A DNA stretch of 64,000 nucleotides from 73-13 sp035555435 (GTDB lineage: Bacteria; Actinomycetota; Actinomycetes; Actinomycetales; Microbacteriaceae), in the NCBI GenBank assembly GCA_035555435.1, contig DATMGN010000062.1:87765-151764 (forward strand), written 5' to 3'. The translations under genes and the position numbers were made by a program. The notes under the pieces are model-generated. The model was not told where the DNA came from. It worked only from the letters and a program-made list of their open reading frames with translations, and searched no databases. Of the stretch, positions 42,619-50,828 are shown one piece after another. The first letter of the stretch is position 1, and every line of letters starts with the position of its first letter.

Positions 42619-44141
42619 CAGGCCGCTCCCGACGCGTCGCCGCGGCTGGACACGATGAGCTGCATGACGTCCTCCTCGGTCGTCGAATGTCCCGGAAGCT
42701 CACCGACGATTCGACCGTCGGCCATCACGAGAACGCGATCCGACAGGCCGAGCACCTCGATGAGTTCCGATGAGATGACGAGAACCGACTTGCCACCGTC
42801 GGCGAGCTCGCGGATGATCCGGTAGATCTGCTCCTTCGCGCCGACGTCGATGCCGCGCGTCGGCTCGTCAAAGATGATGACGTCCGGGAGCATCTCGAGC
42901 CACTTGGCGATGACGACCTTTTGTTGGTTGCCGCCCGAGAGCCGGCCGACGATATCGGAGCCGCTCGCATTCGTCTTGATGCCGAGGCGCTCGATCGCGG
43001 CGCGCACGAGCGAGCGCTCGCCGACTGCGCCGACGAAGCCGCCCTTGCGCAGTCGCCGCCACGCAAGCATCGACAGGTTGAGGCCGACTGGCTTCTCGAG
43101 CGCGAGCCCGAGTTGCTTGCGGTCCTCCGGGAGATAGGCGATCCCGCGCGACATCGCGGCGAACGGGGCCGAACGCGCGACCGGCGCGCCGTCGACGACG
43201 AGTGCGCCGCCGCGTACTGCGACGTCTCCGAAGAGTCCGCGCGCAAGACGGGTGCGCCCCGAGCCTTGGAGCCCGGCGAGGCCGACGATCTCTCCGCGCC
43301 GCAGCTCGAGATCGACCGGCGCCGCGAGCCCTTCGATCTCGAGCGCTTTCGCCTCGAGCGCGACGTCGCCGGCAACGGCGCCCGACGCGGGGAACAACTG
43401 CGAGACGCTGCGCCCGACCATGAGCGAGATGAGTTCGTCGGGCGTCGTGTCGGCGATGAGCCCCGAGCCGCTATTGCGGCCGTCCTTGAGCACCGAGTAG
43501 CGCTGGCACAGCTGGAACACTTCGTCGATGCGGTGGCTCACGTACAGCACGCCGACATCGTTCGCGGCGAGGTCTCGCACGACCGTGAAGAGCGAGTCGA
43601 GCTCGTCGCCCGAGAGCACCGCTGACGGCTCATCGAGCGCGATGACTCGGACGTTGCTCGCGAGCGCCTTGGCGATCTCGACGAGCTGTGACTGCGCGAC
43701 GCCGATGCGCTCGACCAGGATGTCGGGGGCGACGTCGGCGTGGACGCGCGCGAGGAGCTCCTCTGCGCGACGGGTCATGGCTCGGCCGCGCAGCACGCCC
43801 CCACGGGCGTCCTCGATGCCGAGGAAGAGGTTCTGCGCGACCGTCATCGAGGGGATGAGTGAAAACTCCTGGTGGACGATCCCGATGCCGGCGCGGCGCG
43901 CGCGGCGCGTGCTGAGCGTCTTGAGATCGAGCGGCGAGCCATAGAGCTCGGCCTTGCCAGAGTCCGGGTGGACGACCCCGCTGAGGATCTTGAGGAGCGT
44001 CGACTTACCGGCGCCGTTTTCGCCCATGAGCGCGTGGACCTCGCCGGCGCGCACGTCGAGCGACACCGCATCGAGCGCCGCGACGGAGCCGTAGGTCTTC
44101 GACACCGCGGTCAGCGCGAGTGCGAGCGCGTCCTCAGCCAT
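42618..44141 (-). CDS. Ribose-type ABC importer ATPase (two-domain)
   Basis: A 507-residue tandem ATPase of the RbsA/MglA type. The first half has Walker A GENGAGKST and VIALDEPSAVL but a poor signature (VAQSQLVEIAKAL). The second half has a degenerate Walker A GLQGSGRT but a full signature LSGGNQQKVVIAKW and VIIFDEPTRGID, the split of functions usual in this family. Start 44141 has AGAGAGGA seven bases upstream. It energises both permeases of the operon. Confidence 0.93.
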   Translation of the reverse strand: MAEDALALALTAVSKTYGSVAALDAVSLDVRAGEVHALMGENGAGKSTLLKILSGVVHPDSGKAELYGSPLDLKTLSTRRARRAGIGIVHQEFSLIPSMTVAQNLFLGIEDARGGVLRGRAMTRRAEELLARVHADVAPDILVERIGVAQSQLVEIAKALASNVRVIALDEPSAVLSGDELDSLFTVVRDLAANDVGVLYVSHRIDEVFQLCQRYSVLKDGRNSGSGLIADTTPDELISLMVGRSVSQLFPASGAVAGDVALEAKALEIEGLAAPVDLELRRGEIVGLAGLQGSGRTRLARGLFGDVAVRGGALVVDGAPVARSAPFAAMSRGIAYLPEDRKQLGLALEKPVGLNLSMLAWRRLRKGGFVGAVGERSLVRAAIERLGIKTNASGSDIVGRLSGGNQQKVVIAKWLEMLPDVIIFDEPTRGIDVGAKEQIYRIIRELADGGKSVLVISSELIEVLGLSDRVLVMADGRIVGELPGHSTTEEDVMQLIVSSRGDASGAA

Positions 44142-44215
44142 GCGCAATCCTCTCTCGGGGTGAGGCCCTGGTCGGGCGGCCGCATCGTGCGCGGCCACCC
44201 GACCGGGCCGTGTGG

Positions 44216-45397
44216 CTACCGGCCGAAGCCGGCGTTGATGTAGACCTCGATGTCGGCGACCTTCGGGCCAACGAAGTCATCATTGAGGTCAGCCTCGAAG
44301 TACTTCGCAGCGTCCTTCTCCGTGTACGGCGCGACGCCGTCCATGATGTCGATGACGTCGGTGTACTTTGCGACCGGCTTGCCGTCGAGCACGTCGAAGA
44401 CCGTGTTCACACAGGCCTGCGCGGCACCGGGGGGGAACGGCGCCGCCGAGAACTCGAAGCCCTTGTCGATCGCGAGACGCAGGAATCCGTTGGTCGGGTT
44501 GGTGCCGCCGAGCAGGGGCAGCTCGACGCCGGCCTCCTCGTAGGCCTCGATGACCGACGGACCCATCTCGAGCCCACCGATCCACACCGCGTCGACGTCG
44601 GGGTTCTGCGCGACGACCGTGCGCATCACGTCGAGCGCCTTCGCCGCGTCCCAGTCCGCGTACTGCTCGCTCACGATCTCGATGCCGGGGTACTGGGAGA
44701 ACGCGGCGAGCGCGCCCGACTTCCAGAACTCGGCGGCGTCGGCCCCGGCGATGCCGTTGAGCATGACGACCTTGCCGCTGCCATCGAGGCGCGTGGCGAT
44801 GTCGTCGGCCGTCGCGAAGCCCATGAGCGGGATGTCGCGGCTGACCTCAGCGGTGTACGCCTCGGACTGCACGCCCGCGAGGCAGGTGACGACCGGGATG
44901 CCGGCCGCGGTCGCCTCCTCGACGGCCGACACGAGGCCCGCGCGTGAGAGTGACGTGAGCAGGATCGCGTCGACCTTCGCGGCGATCGCGTCCTGAACGC
45001 CCTTGACCTGGTTCTCCGTGTTGAACTCCCACGGAACGTAGATGAGGTCCTTGACCTTGCCCGACGATTCGAACGCGTCGCGCATGACGGCGTCGAAGGT
45101 CGTGCCCCAGCCGTTGGTGGGTCCCTGGACGACGGCGGCGATCGTGTACGGCGCGTCCTTCTTGAACGCGGTCGTGTCGACCTCGACGCCCGCGGCGGCC
45201 GCGACCTGCAGCGAGTAGGCGTCGTCGAGGATCGGACGCCCGTTCGCGTCGAACTCGATGACGACGCCCTCGGCGGGGGCCGTGGTCTCGGGCGTAGTGC
45301 CTGAGCCGGCCGAGCATGCTGCGAGACCGAGCACGAGGGCGCTCGCTCCCACGATTGCTGCCGCACGAGACGGCAGACCGGTGAATCTCGTTGTCAC
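44216..45397 (-). CDS. Periplasmic-binding-protein-4 type lipoprotein, sugar-like ABC importer
   Basis: A 393-residue solute receptor with signal peptide and lipobox LAAC (Cys ~28). The binding fold is of the RbsB type: YTIAAVVQGPTNGWGTTFDAVM, AIAAKVDAILLTSLSRAG, AAGIPVVTCLAG and VVMLNGIAGADA. This receptor class binds sugars, nucleosides, autoinducer-2 and other small polar molecules, so the operon substrate cannot be read from it. Separate Shine-Dalgarno-bearing gaps of 69 and 74 bases surround it, which suggests extra translation of the receptor. Confidence 0.9.
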   Translation of the reverse strand: MTTRFTGLPSRAAAIVGASALVLGLAACSAGSGTTPETTAPAEGVVIEFDANGRPILDDAYSLQVAAAAGVEVDTTAFKKDAPYTIAAVVQGPTNGWGTTFDAVMRDAFESSGKVKDLIYVPWEFNTENQVKGVQDAIAAKVDAILLTSLSRAGLVSAVEEATAAGIPVVTCLAGVQSEAYTAEVSRDIPLMGFATADDIATRLDGSGKVVMLNGIAGADAAEFWKSGALAAFSQYPGIEIVSEQYADWDAAKALDVMRTVVAQNPDVDAVWIGGLEMGPSVIEAYEEAGVELPLLGGTNPTNGFLRLAIDKGFEFSAAPFPPGAAQACVNTVFDVLDGKPVAKYTDVIDIMDGVAPYTEKDAAKYFEADLNDDFVGPKVADIEVYINAGFGR

Positions 45398-45466
45398 TGT
45401 GTTCTCCTCTTTAGTGCGACCGGCGAGCGGATTCCCGCCGGAGTCGGGTGTTGCAGGTCGTGATGG

Positions 45467-46420
45467 TCATCGTTTCCCTGGCCAGCGCAGGACGAGCGCG
45501 AGGATGAGCACGGCGCCGTTGACGATGCCCTGCAGCTGCGGCGGGAGGCCGAGCACGATGAGCAGCGTGAACAGGACGCTGAGCAGCAGCACCCCGCCGA
45601 GCGCCGTGATGAAGGAGCCCTCACCGCCGCGGAAGGACGCGCCGCCGAGCAGCGCCGCGGTGATCGAGTCGAGCTCCATGCCGTAGCCGATCGTGCGGTC
45701 GACGTAGCTCGCGTACCCCGTCAAGAGCAGACCGGAGATGGTCGCGAGGATCGCTGACACGACGAACGCGAGCCAGACGAGCCGGCCGGTGCGCACCCCG
45801 GACAGCTGCGCCATACGGGGATTCGCGCCCGACATGACGAGCTGCCGGCCCGCGACCGTCCGACGTAGCCAGATCGTCGCGATGATCGTCGCCGCGACCC
45901 AGATGATCGCGGTGATGGGAATGCCCGCGATGTTGCTCCGCGAGAGTCCGACGAGGAAGTCGGGCGCGTCGGCGCTGAACGCACCGCGAGTCCAGATGAG
46001 TTGCACGCCGCCGATGACGAGTGCGGTCCCGAACGTCGCGAGAAAGGCAGGGACCTTCCGCACGACGACGAGCGCCGCGTTGAGGCTGCCGATCGCAATC
46101 GCGGACGCGAACGCGATGACGATGCCGGTCACTGGGTCGGCGGCGTTCGTGACCGCGACCGCCGTGAGACCGATCATGGCAGCGACCGAGAGGTCGATGC
46201 CCCGGACCATGAGCACCATGACCTGGGCCATCGCGAGGAACCCGAGGATCGCTGCCTTGCGCAGCGTGTTGCCGATGTTGACGGGGTAGTAGAAGTTCGG
46301 CGCGATGATCGCCGCGACGATGAGCACGACCGCGAGCGCGATGAAGATCCCGTAGGTCGAGAGGATCTCGGTGACGATCCGCCGCGTCCGGTTCTCCATC
46401 GGCATCGCGAGCGAGCTCAT
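45467..46420 (-). CDS. Ribose-type ABC importer permease, copy 1
   Basis: A 317-residue RbsC-like permease with about 9 membrane segments; VMVLMVRGIDLSVAAMIGLTAV is the GxDLS region and GRQLVMSGANPRMAQLSGVRTG the ATPase contact. It differs clearly from copy 2, so the importer probably uses a permease heterodimer. The ATG overlaps the isoaspartyl peptidase stop (ATGA). Confidence 0.9.
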   Translation of the reverse strand: MSSLAMPMENRTRRIVTEILSTYGIFIALAVVLIVAAIIAPNFYYPVNIGNTLRKAAILGFLAMAQVMVLMVRGIDLSVAAMIGLTAVAVTNAADPVTGIVIAFASAIAIGSLNAALVVVRKVPAFLATFGTALVIGGVQLIWTRGAFSADAPDFLVGLSRSNIAGIPITAIIWVAATIIATIWLRRTVAGRQLVMSGANPRMAQLSGVRTGRLVWLAFVVSAILATISGLLLTGYASYVDRTIGYGMELDSITAALLGGASFRGGEGSFITALGGVLLLSVLFTLLIVLGLPPQLQGIVNGAVLILALVLRWPGKR

Positions 46421-47379
46421 GCCGCGACCTCCTCGCTCGCCTCGCCGAGGCGAGCCATCCGTCCAGGGGTACTCACCACGACCGGGAAGCTGCTGCCGTT
46501 GTGGACCGTCGCGACCTGCCGCGTCTCGCTGTCGACGAGCACGATCGCGGCGGTCGCACCCGCCGTCTCGATGAGATCAACGAGCGCGGCCCGAGCACCA
46601 GCGAGTGCGCCGAGACGGCGTGCGTGCTCGGCGGCGCGCCGCGCGAGCTGGCGTCCGATCGCCGCCTCGCCCGAACCCGAGCACAGCACTCCGAACCGGT
46701 CGTCGGCCCAGAACCCCGCACCGACGATGCACGAATCGCCGACCCGTCCCGGCAGCTTGCCGACGAGTCCGCCCGTGCTCGATGCGCTGCTCACGGCGCC
46801 CTCCTGGTCGACCGCGAGACAGCCGACCGTCTCGGTCGGCACCCGCCGACCGGTGAACACGCTCTGCTGCGAGTCGCCGAGCGCGATCAGCGACTCGCGC
46901 TGCTCCTGCGTGACGAGGTCCTCCGGCGTGATGCCATGCTCGATCGCGTACGCCGCCGCCGCGTCCCCGACGAGCAGTGCGACCTGGCGTTCTCGCAGCA
47001 GGAGGCGTGCGAGCGCAGCGGGGTTGCGCACCCCGGGCACTGCCCCGACGCCCGCCGAGCGGCCCGTGCGACCGTCGGATACGGCGCCGTCGGTCTCGAC
47101 CGTGCCCGCTCGGGTCAGGACCGAGCCGTAGCCCGCGTTGAACGCCGGGTCGTCCTCGAGGACGCTGACGCCCTGCACCGCGGCGGCGATGCCGTCCTCT
47201 CCCGCGGCGAGCACATCGAGCGCTCGGCCGACGGCGGCCTCGAGCGCCGCGTACGTCGACTCGATTGGCTCCATGTCGACCCCGCCATGCGCGATGGCGA
47301 TAGGACCGTCGCTCGTCACGTCGAAGACTTCAGTGACGATCGTGTCAGCAGGCCGGGGGTTCGTCACGATGTCACTCAC
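46417..47379 (-). CDS. Isoaspartyl peptidase/asparaginase-type Ntn hydrolase
   Basis: A 320-residue Ntn hydrolase of the IaaA/glycosylasparaginase family. HGG near residue 31, DDPAFNAGYGSVLTRAGTVE, and a TVGCLAVDQEGAVSSASSTGG block whose Thr184 becomes the nucleophile after self-cleavage; GRVGDSCIVGAGFWAD follows. The enzymes release Asp or ammonia from beta-aspartyl amides. In this operon it may process an amide-linked substrate. GTG start overlapping the monooxygenase stop (GTGA). Confidence 0.87.
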   Translation of the reverse strand: MSDIVTNPRPADTIVTEVFDVTSDGPIAIAHGGVDMEPIESTYAALEAAVGRALDVLAAGEDGIAAAVQGVSVLEDDPAFNAGYGSVLTRAGTVETDGAVSDGRTGRSAGVGAVPGVRNPAALARLLLRERQVALLVGDAAAAYAIEHGITPEDLVTQEQRESLIALGDSQQSVFTGRRVPTETVGCLAVDQEGAVSSASSTGGLVGKLPGRVGDSCIVGAGFWADDRFGVLCSGSGEAAIGRQLARRAAEHARRLGALAGARAALVDLIETAGATAAIVLVDSETRQVATVHNGSSFPVVVSTPGRMARLGEASEEVAA

Positions 47380-48473
47380 GCGTGCTCGAGGGTGGCCATG
47401 CGGGGCATGACGTGGTCGGTGAAGCTCAGCAGGTCGTCGCGGAAGTCCGGGAAGGACAGGACCGCGCTGCCGACGCCCGCTGTCGTCTCGAGCGCGTCGA
47501 GGTAGCGGGCGACGCGCTCGTGCGAGCCGATGATGTGCGGGTGGAAGAACGCTGGCACCTGGGCGACGACCGGCAGGTCCGGGTGGTCGTACCCGGCGAT
47601 GAGCCGAGCGGCTTCGTCCTGCTCGAGCCAGCGCTGGACCGCGTTCCCCCCGGTATCCGATGTCGCAGCGCGCTTGAGCGCGATCGCGGAGTCGAAGTCG
47701 GTGTGGGCGATGTAGTCGTTCGCGATGTCGAGCGCCTCGGCGTCGGTCGGTGCCGTGATGACGCCGTAGAGCGCAGCGGACTCGACCGCCCGGCCGTTCG
47801 AGCGCGTCGCGGCCAGCAGCGCGGTGCGGGCCGTCGCGACGTCGTCGAGGCCGCCGAGGACGAAGTTGACGTCGGCGAGGTCAGCGGCGACGCCGAGCGA
47901 GTTGCCAGACTGGCCGGGGACGATGACTTTGACGCCGTGCGCAGGCGTCGGCTTGACGACGCAGTCGTCGAGCGTGAAGAACTCACCGCGGTGCGTGAAC
48001 TGCCCGGTCTCCCACAGGCCCCGGAGCACCGTGATGTACTCGCGCGTGTAGCGATACCGGTCGGCGTGATAGTTCTCGGGCCAGAGACCCATCTGGCTGT
48101 ACTCCGACACGTTCCAGCCGGCGACGATGTTGAGGCGAAAGCGGCCACCGCTCGCCTCGTCGTAGCTCGCCGCAGTCCGCGCCGCCATCGCGGGGTGGAT
48201 CGTCGGGGCGGCGACCGAGCCCCAGATCCCGAGCGTCGTCGTCGCTTCGATGAGCAGGCCGCTCAGCGCGAGCGGATCGACGGCGTAGTCCCAGAAGCCG
48301 TCGCCGTCCCCGTAGCCACGGAACTTGGTCATGGCGAGGACGAAGTCGAAGCCGCGGTGCTCGGCCTCGATCGCGACGGTCCGATTGAGCTCGTACGTCG
48401 GCATAAACGACGGCGAGGCGGTCGACAGGATGTACCCGTCGTTCGTCGTCGGCATGAAGATTCCGAGTCGCAT
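47376..48473 (-). CDS. RutA-like LLM-class flavin monooxygenase
   Basis: A 365-residue luciferase-like monooxygenase. MRLGIFMPTTNDGYILSTASP, FMPTYELNRTVAIEAEHRGF, LAMTKFRGYGDGDGFWDY, GRFRLNIVAGWNVSEYSQMG and VIVPGQSGNSLGVAADLADV follow RutA (pyrimidine oxygenase, which opens the uracil ring) closely; DMSO2 and nitrilotriacetate monooxygenases are more distant relatives. No rutB-F genes are near, so the substrate is probably another N-containing molecule. ATG 48473 has AGGGGAG just upstream. First gene of the operon, 50 bases from the FadR-type operator. Confidence 0.85.
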   Translation of the reverse strand: MRLGIFMPTTNDGYILSTASPSFMPTYELNRTVAIEAEHRGFDFVLAMTKFRGYGDGDGFWDYAVDPLALSGLLIEATTTLGIWGSVAAPTIHPAMAARTAASYDEASGGRFRLNIVAGWNVSEYSQMGLWPENYHADRYRYTREYITVLRGLWETGQFTHRGEFFTLDDCVVKPTPAHGVKVIVPGQSGNSLGVAADLADVNFVLGGLDDVATARTALLAATRSNGRAVESAALYGVITAPTDAEALDIANDYIAHTDFDSAIALKRAATSDTGGNAVQRWLEQDEAARLIAGYDHPDLPVVAQVPAFFHPHIIGSHERVARYLDALETTAGVGSAVLSFPDFRDDLLSFTDHVMPRMATLEHA

Positions 48474-48522
48474 GTGCTCCCCTGAGTCGTGGGGTGGTCG
48501 GTGTGTGTCGACCAGAGTAGGC

Positions 48523-48539
48523 ATGATGTCAGACATCAT
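48523..48539. promoter_or_regulatory. GntR/FadR-type operator
   Basis: ATGATGTCAGACATCAT is a perfect 17-base palindrome with the TGTC-N-GACA core preferred by FadR-subfamily regulators. It lies between the catabolic operon and the divergent gntR gene, suited to control both. Confidence 0.75.
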
Positions 48540-48575
48540 GCATCCGGGGAAACAGACTTGTAACGGGAGGTTTAC

Positions 48576-48629
48576 ATGAGCAGGCTCGCGATCGGCCTCG
48601 GGCCAGCAATTTCTCCCGGTGTAGCATGA
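48576..48629 (+). CDS. 17-residue leader ORF coupled to gntR
   Basis: GGGAGG (48565-48570) precedes ATG 48576 by five bases; the frame reads MSRLAIGLGPAISPGVA and ends with a TGA that overlaps the gntR ATG (ATGA, 48626-48629). gntR itself has no ribosome site, so ribosomes finishing this leader probably start it. The sequence shows no clear regulatory codon run. Confidence 0.5.
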   Translation: MSRLAIGLGPAISPGVA

Positions 48630-49387
48630 CGCCTGTGATCGGACCGGCGGCGGAGCGAGATCGTCGCCCACTCTCGGACATCATCGCGGAGCAGATCTAC
48701 GCGGCCGTGCGTGCGGGTGAACTCACGCCTGGCGAACAGCTTCCGATCGAGACCGAGCTCGCCCGACAGCTCTCCGTCGGCCGCACGTCATTGCGCGAGG
48801 CACTCCAGAAGCTGCGTGCGATGGGCGTGATCGAAGTCCGCAAGGGCCTCGGCACCTTCATCGTCGACAGCAGCATGATCGACCCCGTGCACTCGTTCGC
48901 CCAGTGGGCGGCCGAGAACAAGTTCGAGATCACGGAGCTCATCGAGACGCGCCTCGCGATCGAGACGACGGCAGCGGGGCTCGCGTGCGAGCGCGCGACC
49001 GAGAGCGACTACGTCGCCATGAGGGCGGCGAACGCTGGACACCGGGATGCCGACTCGCTCGAGGACCGAATGCGATACGACGAGGCATTCCATGCCGCGC
49101 TCGTCGCAGCCTCGCACAACTCGCTGCTCACCCAGATGTACTCGATGCTCGTGCCCGGGGTCCGCGAGTTCCGGCGCCGCTCGCTCGCGATCCCGGCCTC
49201 GGCATCGCGTTCTGGCAGCGCGCACGACGAGATCATCACCGCGATCGAGGCCCGCGACCCGATCCACAGCCGCAAGGCGACGGTCGAGCACCTCTGGACG
49301 CTCTACGGCGCGGTGACGGGCGCACTCGATGGCTCCCCCACGGCGCCGGCCCCGAGCGCGGACCGCCGGGTGTGGCTCCCCCGCTAG
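48626..49387 (+). CDS. GntR-family (FadR/FCD) regulator of the catabolic operon
   Basis: A 253-residue regulator. The N-terminal winged helix (DIIAEQIYAAVRAGELTPGEQLPIE-type start, LSVGRTSLREALQKLRAMGVIEVRKGLGTFI) is GntR. The C-terminal helical FCD domain (ITELIETRLAIETTAAGLACERA; RYDEAFHAALVAASHNSLL; AHDEIITAIEARD) has the Asp/His residues that bind metal and ligand. It likely represses the divergent operon until a pathway acid binds. Its end overlaps the decayed DAG kinase by four bases. Confidence 0.9.
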   Translation: MTPVIGPAAERDRRPLSDIIAEQIYAAVRAGELTPGEQLPIETELARQLSVGRTSLREALQKLRAMGVIEVRKGLGTFIVDSSMIDPVHSFAQWAAENKFEITELIETRLAIETTAAGLACERATESDYVAMRAANAGHRDADSLEDRMRYDEAFHAALVAASHNSLLTQMYSMLVPGVREFRRRSLAIPASASRSGSAHDEIITAIEARDPIHSRKATVEHLWTLYGAVTGALDGSPTAPAPSADRRVWLPR

Positions 49388-50139
49388 TCCTGCGGCACGC
49401 GCACCGCGACGGCCGCGCGGTCGATCTCGACGACGACCGACGTGACATCGCCGAGCTCCTCGCCATCGACCTCGAAGGTGACCGGCTTGCCCATCGTGAG
49501 AGTGAAGCGACACCTTTGAGATGGTCGGTGCTCGCACTCGACACCGCCTCGGGCGCTGCCTGGAACCAGCGCAGGACCCCGTTGTCCCAGACCGAGGTCT
49601 TGAGCGTGTCGAGCCAGCCGCCGAACGAGTCCGCAGTGAGGACGAGCGCGTCGAGCGCGCCGTCGTCGGGGACGGCGTCGGGCAGCAGCGCGAGCCCTCC
49701 TGGGACCGTGCCGCAGTTGCCGACCATGACGGTGTGCGCGCGGATCGACCCGCGGTACGCCGCCGTCGACCGACAGCTCGACGTCGACGACATCCGCTGA
49801 AGCGAGCGCCCGGCCGAGCGACGCGACGTACGCGAGCCAGCCACGCTTCGACTTGAGGTCCTCGTCGGTCTCGGCGATCATCCGTGAGTCGATGCCGAAG
49901 CCCGCGATGACGGCGAAGGCGTGCCGCCCGGCATCGAGGCTCGCCCAGCCCGCGTCGATGCGCCTGAGCGGGCCCTCGCGCGCGACGCGACAGGCCGACT
50001 CGAGGTCGCCGATCGGGATGCCGAGGTTTCGGGCGAGGAGATTGCCGGTGCCACCCGGCACGATCCCGAGCGGCACGTCGGTCCCCGCGAGCGTCTCGAT
50101 GACGGCCCGCACCGTCCCGTCACCTCCGGCCCGCCGCAC
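49384..50139 (-). pseudogene. Decayed diacylglycerol-kinase-family gene
   Basis: Conserved DAGK segments lie in two frames. GGDGTVRAVIETLAG, IVPGGTGNLLARNLGIP and GFGIDSRMIAE are in the first frame; near 49750 it shifts to the frame of HTVMVGNCGTVPGGLALLPD and GALDALVL; near 49510 it returns to the first frame for PVTFEVDGEELG and the C-terminus. About 60 N-terminal residues before GGDGT are also missing because a plus-strand gene begins there. A working enzyme would phosphorylate a lipid or sphingoid alcohol. Two sequencing errors could explain the shifts, but not the missing N-terminus. Confidence 0.75.
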
Positions 50140-50175
50140 GCGCCGCCTTTCCGAGTTCCGGTCGCCGCGGGCTGC

Positions 50176-50181
50176 TACCGT
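50176..50181 (+). promoter_or_regulatory. -10 hexamer of DUF4854-like lipoprotein gene
   Basis: TACCGT, six bases, then ATG at 50188. Confidence 0.45.
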
Positions 50182-50187
50182 CCTGGG

Positions 50188-50643
50188 ATGACCCGCTCGA
50201 TCTCTCGAACCCTGACGACCGCACTCGGAGCCTCGCTCGCCGTCACCTTCGCGCTGGGCTTGGCCGCATGCGCCCCGAGCGCGACGCCCCCCGGCAGCGC
50301 GGTGATCGACACCGACAACTCGTCCACGGCCGCGATCGAGTCATACATCGAGGCCGGCCGGGCCGAGGCCGAAGCCGAAGCCGAGGTCTACTCCGACATC
50401 TACCAGGACTTCTCGATCAGTGCCGAGAACGCGAGCACCCTCGTCTACCGCTACGTCTTCCGCAACCAGCTCGATCCCGCGCAGGCACGCAGCGACATGG
50501 AGGCTGCGCAGGAATCGCTCGAGTCGGCGGCGCAGGTCATCTTCGCCGAGCTCGAGGGCGCCGGCGTCACGAACCCCGTCGTCAAGTGGGTCTACGTGAA
50601 CGCCGACGGCACCGAGATCACGACCTTCAGCTACGCGAAGTAG
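50188..50643 (+). CDS. DUF4854-like lipoprotein
   Basis: A 151-residue exported lipoprotein: signal peptide, lipobox LAAC, an Ala/Glu helix (AEAEAEAEVYSDIYQDF), and a C-terminal domain ending WVYVNADGTEITTF, the pattern of DUF4854 proteins (cell-surface proteins of unknown function in Gram-positives). Start 50188 fits both the signal peptide and the leaderless-type hexamer. Confidence 0.72.
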   Translation: MTRSISRTLTTALGASLAVTFALGLAACAPSATPPGSAVIDTDNSSTAAIESYIEAGRAEAEAEAEVYSDIYQDFSISAENASTLVYRYVFRNQLDPAQARSDMEAAQESLESAAQVIFAELEGAGVTNPVVKWVYVNADGTEITTFSYAK

Positions 50644-50752
50644 GCGGGGCCGCGCTCCTGCTGCGAGCCATCCCGTGACAGGCGAGATCGCCATGCTCAC
50701 TGGCCGAACGCGCCAGCTCCACTCGAGGCCTGACGGGCACGCTCGCTGCCAG

Positions 50753-50828
50753 TAACTCGGATTGCGTCACAGCGTGAGCCCGAGTTATTGATGTAAGTCG
50801 GACTCGCGTGGGCGTAGAGTCCGAGTTA
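50753..50828. promoter_or_regulatory. Inverted repeats over the fic promoter
   Basis: First pair: TAACTCGG (50753-50760) and CCGAGTTA (50780-50787). Second pair: TAAGTCGGACTC (50794-50805) and GAGTCCGAGTTA (50817-50828), one mismatch in 12, spacer 11. The right arm of the second pair covers the end of the -10 hexamer TAGAGT (50815-50820) and the A of the fic ATG. Confidence 0.7.

Noticed and set aside
47376..48473. Calling the monooxygenase RutA outright
   Set aside because: The sequence is clearly RutA-like, but rutB, rutC, rutD, rutE and rutF are absent and the neighbours differ, so a uracil role cannot be claimed.
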